Shown here one piece after another: positions 58,758-64,000 of a DNA stretch of 64,000 bases. A program made the position numbers and the translations under genes. The first letter of the stretch is position 1; each line of letters begins with the position of its first letter. The stretch is taken from NCBI GenBank assembly GCA_039944855.1, contig JBDUXZ010000037.1:1-64000 (forward strand), written 5' to 3'. This DNA comes from Rhodothermales bacterium. GTDB lineage: Bacteria; Bacteroidota; Rhodothermia; Rhodothermales; JANQRZ01. Under the pieces are notes generated by a model. That model saw only the letters and a program-made list of their open reading frames with translations. It was not told where the DNA came from and did no database searches.

Positions 58758-60449
58758 CTACGGGACCGCGACGGGTTCGGCCACTTCTTCGATCCCGATC
58801 GGTGCGCGCGCCTGTGCCCCCGGCTTCGGCGGAATCCGGCTCATCGCTAGTTCGGCCATCGCCGTGATCGTCAGGCTCGGGTTGACGCCGGGGTTCGCTG
58901 GCAGCATCGAGCCGTCGACGGCGTAGAGGCCGGGGTAGCCGTGCACCTGCGCGTCCACGCCGATCACGCCCTCCTCGGCGTCGCGGCCGTAGGGGCAGCC
59001 GCCGAGGATGTGCGCCGTCATCGGCATGTCGAGCAGACCCTCGTTGACCGTGCCGTTGGCGATGCCGTTCGTCTTCTCCGCGAAGCGGCGCGTGACCTCG
59101 TGCGCGATCGGGAGGTGGACGGGGATCGTCCGCTCGTCGTCGGGCTCCGAGATGAGGTCGCGGCGCCCGCCGGTCCAGCGGCTCCGGCCGAAGCGGAGGC
59201 GGATGCGGTTGTCGACGGTCTGCATCACGAGGAGGATCGTCGCGCGGTCGGCCCAGCCGGGGAGGACGTGCGTGCGGAGGAAGTCCTTCGGGCGACGGGC
59301 GATGTCCACGATGGACTTGGCGAGCCGCGCGGGGAAGCTATCGGCGATGATCGGCGGCCCCGAGAGGTAGCGCATCAGCCCCGAGCCCGAGGGGTAGCGA
59401 ACGGGCTCGACCGTCGTCACGTCGTCGGCGTAGAAAATCGACGTGATGGCGACGCCCTTCGAGTAGTCCGGCTCGGGCGTGCGGCTGACCGAGCCCATGA
59501 GTGCCTCGCTGTTCGTGCGGACGCGCTCGCCGAGGCGGGGCGACACGTCGGGGAGCGAGCCGGTGACGTCGCGGCAGCGGAAGAGGAGCCGCTGCGTGCC
59601 CAGCGCGCCGGCCGAAAGGATCACGTTCCGGGCGCGGACGCGCTGCGTATCGCGGCGGAGCGGGCGCGTCGAGCGGCGGTGGACGACCTCGTAGCGCGCG
59701 CCGTCGTCGCCGGTGATCGGGCGGATATCCTGCACGAGCCGTTCGGCCCACACCTCGGCGCCGCCCTGCTCCGCGAGGTAGAGGTAGTTCTTGACGAGCG
59801 TGTTCTTCGCGTCGTAGCGGCAGCCGACCATGCAGCCGCCGCAGTGGATGCAGCCCGTCCGCGCCGGCCCCGTGCCGCCGAAGAACGGGTCCGGCACTGT
59901 CTCCCCCTCCTCACCGAAGTAGACGCCGACCGGGGTGGGCTCGAACGTGTCGCCTCGGCCGAGTTCGTCGGCGATCTCGCGCATCACGTGGTCGGCGGGC
60001 CAGAGGCGGGGGTTGCGGGCGACGCCGAGCATCCGCCGAGCCGTGTCGTAGTGCGGGCGGAGCGCATCGCCCCACGGGATCGGATCGTTCCATGCCGGCG
60101 TCTCGAACGTCTCGTCGTAGGGCTGCATCAGCACGCCCGCGTAGCCGAGACTGCCGCCGCCGACGCCCGCGCCGTGGAGGACGAGCACGTCTTTGAACGG
60201 GCTGATCTGCAGAATCCCGAAGCACCGGAGCGCGGGGGCCCAGAGGTAGCGCCGCGCGTTCCACGTCGACCGGGCGAAGTCCTCGTCGCGGAACCGCTTG
60301 CCGCGCTCCAACACGAGCACGCGGTAGCCCTTCTCCGCGAGGCGGAGCGCCGCCACGCTCCCGCCGAAACCGGAGCCGACGATGACATAGTCGTAGGTCT
60401 CGCTGGAGGGAGACGAGCGGTGGCCGGAGCGCGCACGCGGGAGTTCCAT
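58758..60449 (-). CDS. GMC-family FAD oxidoreductase
   Basis: This 563-residue protein starts MELPRARSG at 60449. The FAD motif is YVIVGSGFGGSVAALRLAEKG. The GMC C-terminal part has HILGGCPYGRD and GLYAVDGSMLPANPGVNPSL. A cluster of cysteines, GCIHCGGCMVGCRYDAKNTL, marks the cholesterol oxidase-like subgroup with a possible Fe-S or structural site. It oxidises an alcohol of unknown identity. It is convergent with the sulfur cluster with only 3 bp between stops. Confidence 0.92.
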   Translation of the reverse strand: MELPRARSGHRSSPSSETYDYVIVGSGFGGSVAALRLAEKGYRVLVLERGKRFRDEDFARSTWNARRYLWAPALRCFGILQISPFKDVLVLHGAGVGGGSLGYAGVLMQPYDETFETPAWNDPIPWGDALRPHYDTARRMLGVARNPRLWPADHVMREIADELGRGDTFEPTPVGVYFGEEGETVPDPFFGGTGPARTGCIHCGGCMVGCRYDAKNTLVKNYLYLAEQGGAEVWAERLVQDIRPITGDDGARYEVVHRRSTRPLRRDTQRVRARNVILSAGALGTQRLLFRCRDVTGSLPDVSPRLGERVRTNSEALMGSVSRTPEPDYSKGVAITSIFYADDVTTVEPVRYPSGSGLMRYLSGPPIIADSFPARLAKSIVDIARRPKDFLRTHVLPGWADRATILLVMQTVDNRIRLRFGRSRWTGGRRDLISEPDDERTIPVHLPIAHEVTRRFAEKTNGIANGTVNEGLLDMPMTAHILGGCPYGRDAEEGVIGVDAQVHGYPGLYAVDGSMLPANPGVNPSLTITAMAELAMSRIPPKPGAQARAPIGIEEVAEPVAVP

Positions 60450-60598
60450 CACGCCGGGGGTTTCCCGAGCGGCGGGGATTCGCCACCGGGGGTAGGGCAA
60501 GTTCGAGCGCGCCGGGCGACGGGGCGAGAGCCGAGGGCCGCACGCGCCGTAGGCCATCGTCCCGCCGTCGTGTGGGGGCGCGGCTGATATCCCCAGCG

Positions 60599-61711
60599 CT
60601 ACGCCGCGGTCTTCCGGTAGCGCGCGAGGGCGAGCGGGAGCGTAACGACGGCGAAGAGCGCCATCGCCCCGATGCCGCCGGCCACCTCGCGGAGCCCGGC
60701 CCCCTTCATCAGCACGGCCCGCAGCAGCGCCGCGAAATGCTTGATCGGGTTCAGCTCGGCGAGCGCCTGCGCCCACCCCGGCATCGACTGCACGGGGGTG
60801 AAGATGCCGCCGAGGAAGAAGAACGTCACGAGCACGAAGAACGTCACGAACATCGCCTGCTGCTGCGTCGCCGCAACCGTCGAGACGAGGAGGCCGAGGC
60901 TGAGCGCGGCGAGGAGGTAGACCGCCGCGCCTGCGTAGACCACGGCGACCGAGCCCACGAACGGAATCCCGAAGACGAACCGGATAAGCGCGAGCCCGAG
61001 CGTGAGTTCGAGCAGGCCGAGCGCCCAGAACGGGATCAGCTTGCCGGCGATGAACTGCCCCCGCGTGATCGGCGTGACGTTGAGCTGCTCCAGCGTCCCG
61101 ATCTCTTTCTCGCGCGCGATGTTCTGCGCCGTCAGCAGAATGCCGACGAGCGTCACCAGCGACGCGAGCAGCCCGATCGCCATGTACGCGAGGTAGCCGC
61201 GCTCCGGGTTGTAGAGCGTCCGCGTCTGCACCGCCACGCCCCGCATCGACGAGGCAGAGCGAGCAGGCGCTAGCTCAGCGCGCGAGAACGCAGCGAGGAT
61301 CTGCGCGGCGTACGACTGCACGACGCCCGCCGCCGCGCCGTCCTCCGCGTTGAGCACGAGTTGGACCGTCGGTGCCGCGCCCCGGCCGAGGTCGCGCGCG
61401 AACCCGGCGGGGATGCGGAGCACGGCCCCTGCCTCGCGCTCCAACAGGGCGTCGTCGGCCTGGTCGCCCGACGCCGTGTACAGTGCGACGTCGAACCGGC
61501 CGCTCGCCGTGAACCGCTCGACGAGCCGCTCCGACGCCGGGCTTCGGTCGAGATCGACGAGCGCGAGGTCGGTGTGCTTCACCTCGAACGTCATCGCCTG
61601 CGAGAGGATGAGGAGTTGGAGGATCGGCGGGACGAAGATCTGCACGAGCATGATCCGGTCGCGGAGGACCTGGAGGATCTCTTTCCGAACAATGGCAAGA
61701 ATCGTACGCAT
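60599..61711 (-). CDS. ABC-2 type exporter permease (YhhJ/YbhR-like), downstream copy
   Basis: This 370-residue permease has one N-terminal helix, a large periplasmic domain (about 40-165) and five C-terminal helices. Typical blocks are VRKEILQVLRDRIMLVQIFV and NIAREKEIGTLEQLNVTPIT. It pairs with the next permease and the two ATPases. Confidence 0.94.
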   Translation of the reverse strand: MRTILAIVRKEILQVLRDRIMLVQIFVPPILQLLILSQAMTFEVKHTDLALVDLDRSPASERLVERFTASGRFDVALYTASGDQADDALLEREAGAVLRIPAGFARDLGRGAAPTVQLVLNAEDGAAAGVVQSYAAQILAAFSRAELAPARSASSMRGVAVQTRTLYNPERGYLAYMAIGLLASLVTLVGILLTAQNIAREKEIGTLEQLNVTPITRGQFIAGKLIPFWALGLLELTLGLALIRFVFGIPFVGSVAVVYAGAAVYLLAALSLGLLVSTVAATQQQAMFVTFFVLVTFFFLGGIFTPVQSMPGWAQALAELNPIKHFAALLRAVLMKGAGLREVAGGIGAMALFAVVTLPLALARYRKTAA

Positions 61712-61720
61712 GGCGGCAGC

Positions 61721-62815
61721 CTACCCGATCCGGTCGTTGAACGAGCGCGCGCCGGCGGCGAGGAGCACGACGGCGAACACGCAGATCACGAGCACCTCCT
61801 TCCACAGCACGGCGAGGCCGACGCCTTTCAGCATCACCCCACGCGCGATGATGATGAACCACGTCGCCGGAACGATGTTGGTCACCGGCTGCAACCACCC
61901 CGGCATCGAGGCAATCGGGAAGATGAAGCCGGAGAGGGCGAGCGTCGGGAGCAGCAGGCCGAGGAGCGCGCCCATCATCGCCGTCCGCTGGTCCGGCGTC
62001 CGTGACGAGATGACGACGCCGAGCGCGAGCGAGACGAGGACGTAGACGAGCGCGGCGGCGAGGAGCAGTCCGATGCTCCCATGCACCGGCACCCCGAAGA
62101 CGAGCCACGCCACGCCGAGCGCCGACACCGCGTTGACGAACGCGAGCACGAGGTACGGCACCACCTTCCCGACGACGATCTGGAACGGGCGCAGGGGCGA
62201 GACGAGCAGCACTTCGAGCGTCCCCGTCTCTTTCTCTTTGGCGAGCGAGATCGCCGTCATGAGTGCAGAAACGAGCGTGAGCACGAATGCGAGCAGGCCG
62301 GGCACGAAGAGGTTTTCGCTCGCGAGCGTCGGGTTGAACCGCATCCGCGTCGCCGTGCGCACGACCGCCGCGCCGCCGCCCCTCTCGCTCGACCACGCCT
62401 GCACGACGGTCCGCACGTAGCCCTCGGCCGTCGCGGCGAAGTTCGCATTCGTCCCGTCGCTAACGACGAGCACCTCGGCCGTCCCGCGCCCGACGCCTCG
62501 CGCGAAACCGATCGGGAGCACGAGGGCGACGTCGGCCTCGCCTGCCCGGAGCATGGGCTCGACGGAGTCGACGCTCGCGACCACGCCGACGAGCCGGAGC
62601 GCCGTCGTCGAGGCCACGGCGCGCGTCAGTTCGAGGCTCCGCGCGTCGCGCGAGGGGTCGACGACGACGACGCGGACGCCTTCGACGTCGGTGCGGATCG
62701 CGAAGCCGAAGAGGAGGACCATCGCGACGGGCATCAGCAGGAGCACGGCGAGGGTCTGCCGGTCGCGCAAGATGTGGCGCGTCTCCTTGACGACGAAGCT
62801 GCGGAAGGCACTCAT
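61721..62815 (-). CDS. ABC-2 type exporter permease, upstream copy
   Basis: This 364-residue protein has the same architecture (FVVKETRHILRDRQTLAVLL, SLAKEKETGTLEVLLVSPLR). It lies 9 bp from the other permease and is a divergent paralogue. Together they form the membrane half of a YbhFSR-type drug or lipid exporter. Confidence 0.94.
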   Translation of the reverse strand: MSAFRSFVVKETRHILRDRQTLAVLLLMPVAMVLLFGFAIRTDVEGVRVVVVDPSRDARSLELTRAVASTTALRLVGVVASVDSVEPMLRAGEADVALVLPIGFARGVGRGTAEVLVVSDGTNANFAATAEGYVRTVVQAWSSERGGGAAVVRTATRMRFNPTLASENLFVPGLLAFVLTLVSALMTAISLAKEKETGTLEVLLVSPLRPFQIVVGKVVPYLVLAFVNAVSALGVAWLVFGVPVHGSIGLLLAAALVYVLVSLALGVVISSRTPDQRTAMMGALLGLLLPTLALSGFIFPIASMPGWLQPVTNIVPATWFIIIARGVMLKGVGLAVLWKEVLVICVFAVVLLAAGARSFNDRIG

Positions 62816-62827
62816 GGCGGTGGCGGA

Positions 62828-63583
62828 TTACGAGGGGCGAGCGAGACGGACAAACACGCCTTCGATGGAAGTAGCGCCGAACTGCGCCTTCAGCTCGGCG
62901 GGTGTCCCGAGCGCAGCGATCCGGCCGTCGACCATGATCGAGACACGGTCGCAATACTCCGCCTCGTCCATGTAGTGCGTCGTGACGAAGACCGTCGTGC
63001 CGCGCGCGGCGGCGGCGTAGATCATCTCCCAGAACTGCCGGCGCGTGACGGGGTCGACGCCGCCCGTGGGCTCGTCGAGGAAGACGACGTCGGGCTCGTG
63101 GAGGAGCGCGACGGAGAACGCGAGTTTCTGCTTCCATCCGAGCGGGAGCCGGCCGACGCGCTCGTTCGCGGTATGCTCGAAGCCGAGTTGCTGGAGGAGC
63201 GTCGCCATCCGCTCGTCGATCACGCGGTCGACGAGCCCGTAGACCCGACCGTAGAAGCGGACGTTCTCGCGCACGGTGAGGTCGTCGTAGAGCGCGAAGC
63301 GCTGGCTCATGTAGCCGATCCGGCGCTTGACCGCCTCGGGCTCCGTCGCCACGTCGAAGCCAGCCGTGTGCGCTTCGCCGCCGGAGGGCGCGAGAAGGCC
63401 CGTGAGCATCTTCATCGCCGTCGTCTTCCCCGCGCCGTTCGCGCCGAGGAAGCCGAATACCTCGCCCTTCGCCACGGAAAACGTGATGGCGTCTACGGCC
63501 GTGAAGTCGCCGAACGTCCGTGTGAGGTCGCGCGCCCACACGGCCGCGTCGTCCTTTGCAATCATGGGCTCGCGGTCAGACAT
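62828..63583 (-). CDS. ABC exporter ATPase (second of two)
   Basis: This 251-residue ATPase starts MSDREPMIA at 63583. It has Walker A GANGAGKTT, Q-loop GYMSQRFALYDD, Walker B VVFLDEPTGGVDP and H-switch VTTHYMDEAEYC. The start overlaps the upstream ATPase stop by 8 bp (63576-63583). In E. coli YbhF the two ATPase domains are one protein, and here they are separate genes. Confidence 0.94.
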   Translation of the reverse strand: MSDREPMIAKDDAAVWARDLTRTFGDFTAVDAITFSVAKGEVFGFLGANGAGKTTAMKMLTGLLAPSGGEAHTAGFDVATEPEAVKRRIGYMSQRFALYDDLTVRENVRFYGRVYGLVDRVIDERMATLLQQLGFEHTANERVGRLPLGWKQKLAFSVALLHEPDVVFLDEPTGGVDPVTRRQFWEMIYAAAARGTTVFVTTHYMDEAEYCDRVSIMVDGRIAALGTPAELKAQFGATSIEGVFVRLARPS

Positions 63584-64000
63584 GACGAACCTCGGCGGCG
63601 GCATCGAGATCGTCCATTAGCGCCATGAACACGTCCTCGACTGAGGGCTCGGCGGGCTCGGCGACGACGCCGGTCCACCCTTCGGCGTCGAGCGTGCGGC
63701 GGGCGGACGCGGCGAGGGCGGCGGCGTGCTCCCGGCTCGCCGCGCCGGTGCCGGTGATGTGGACCCACTCGCCGAACACGTCGGCGCGAGCGACGCCGTT
63801 GGTGGCGCGGAGCGTGCGGAGGAGCGCGGCGCGATCGCCCTCGGCGCGAACGCGAGCGAGGGGCGCGGCGAACGCGCGGGCGACGGCTTCGGGCGTGTCG
63901 GGCGCGCGGAGCAGCCGGCCGTTCTGGAGGAGCGCGATCCGGTCGCAGCGCGCGGCCTCGTCCATGTATGGCGTCGAGACGAGCGTCGTGATCCCGCCCG
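63576..64000 (-). CDS. ABC exporter ATPase (first of two), 5' end outside window
   Basis: Only the last 141 residues are inside the window. They begin at the H-switch region (GGITTLVSTPYMDEAARCDR) and carry the C-terminal domain ending DVFMALMDDLDAAAEV. The rest lies to the right. It is the partner of the ATPase downstream. Confidence 0.92.
   Translation of the reverse strand, partial: GGITTLVSTPYMDEAARCDRIALLQNGRLLRAPDTPEAVARAFAAPLARVRAEGDRAALLRTLRATNGVARADVFGEWVHITGTGAASREHAAALAASARRTLDAEGWTGVVAEPAEPSVEDVFMALMDDLDAAAEVRHV

Overview
The window is a high-GC chromosomal segment of an aerobic, probably marine or halotolerant bacterium of the Bacteroidota/Rhodothermota group, most like the Rhodothermales/Rubricoccaceae. 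The evidence is two secreted proteins with Por/T9SS-type C-terminal sorting domains, a cbb3 oxidase as the visible respiratory locus, many acidic proteins, alternative GTG starts, weak Shine-Dalgarno sequences, and light-repair and osmotic or oxidative stress genes. The species cannot be named from the sequence.

Layout. About 0.7-20 kb, all minus strand, is a microaerobic respiration block. It has ccoN-O-Q-P-G-H, a three-gene phosphate/polyphosphate operon (NptA-type Pi transporter plus two PPK2 kinases), then ccoI, ccoS, hemN and a small membrane protein. Two universal stress proteins, a degenerate SDR and a two-component pair whose PAS domain closely resembles the heme PAS of FixL sit upstream of ccoN. 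This suggests an oxygen-sensing circuit beside the oxidase it could control. 20-27 kb holds glycogen phosphorylase, a TerB-like protein, CorA, tRNA-Asp and tRNA-Phe with clear terminators, a Tat-exported HiPIP and an ABC exporter. 27-30.2 kb contains a CoA-binding protein and a low-GC, compact, apparently decayed restriction-modification operon. 30.2-36 kb has two overlapping photolyase/cryptochrome genes and an M14 carboxypeptidase. 36-50.6 kb carries T9SS-sorted exoproteins (one with a spondin domain), a thioredoxin-like protein, a Zn/Cd-type P-ATPase, HrpB helicase, an EF-hand lipoprotein, an OmpA-type protein and a Reg_prop sensor kinase with its response regulator.

51.3-58.8 kb is the most coherent accessory system: a sulfane-sulfur (thiosulfate/persulfide) import and detoxification cluster. 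An ArsR repressor is divergent from two half-size YeeE/YedE permeases. These are followed by a metallo-beta-lactamase/double-rhodanese persulfide dioxygenase-like enzyme, a TSUP permease fused to rhodanese, thioredoxin, rhodanese, a fatty acid hydroxylase-family protein, OsmC, a rhodanese lipoprotein and a YgaP-like membrane protein. Two copies of a 14-bp palindrome flank the divergent promoter and look like the repressor's operators. The window ends with a GMC oxidoreductase and a YbhFSR-type ABC-2 exporter whose two ATPase domains are separate genes.

Non-coding signals include palindromes starting GTAGGGGC, short 7-8-nt repeat arrays in spacers, and a 106-bp element with 9-bp terminal inverted repeats that supplies part of the C terminus of ccoI. 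No CRISPR array, IS transposase, rRNA or replication origin was seen.
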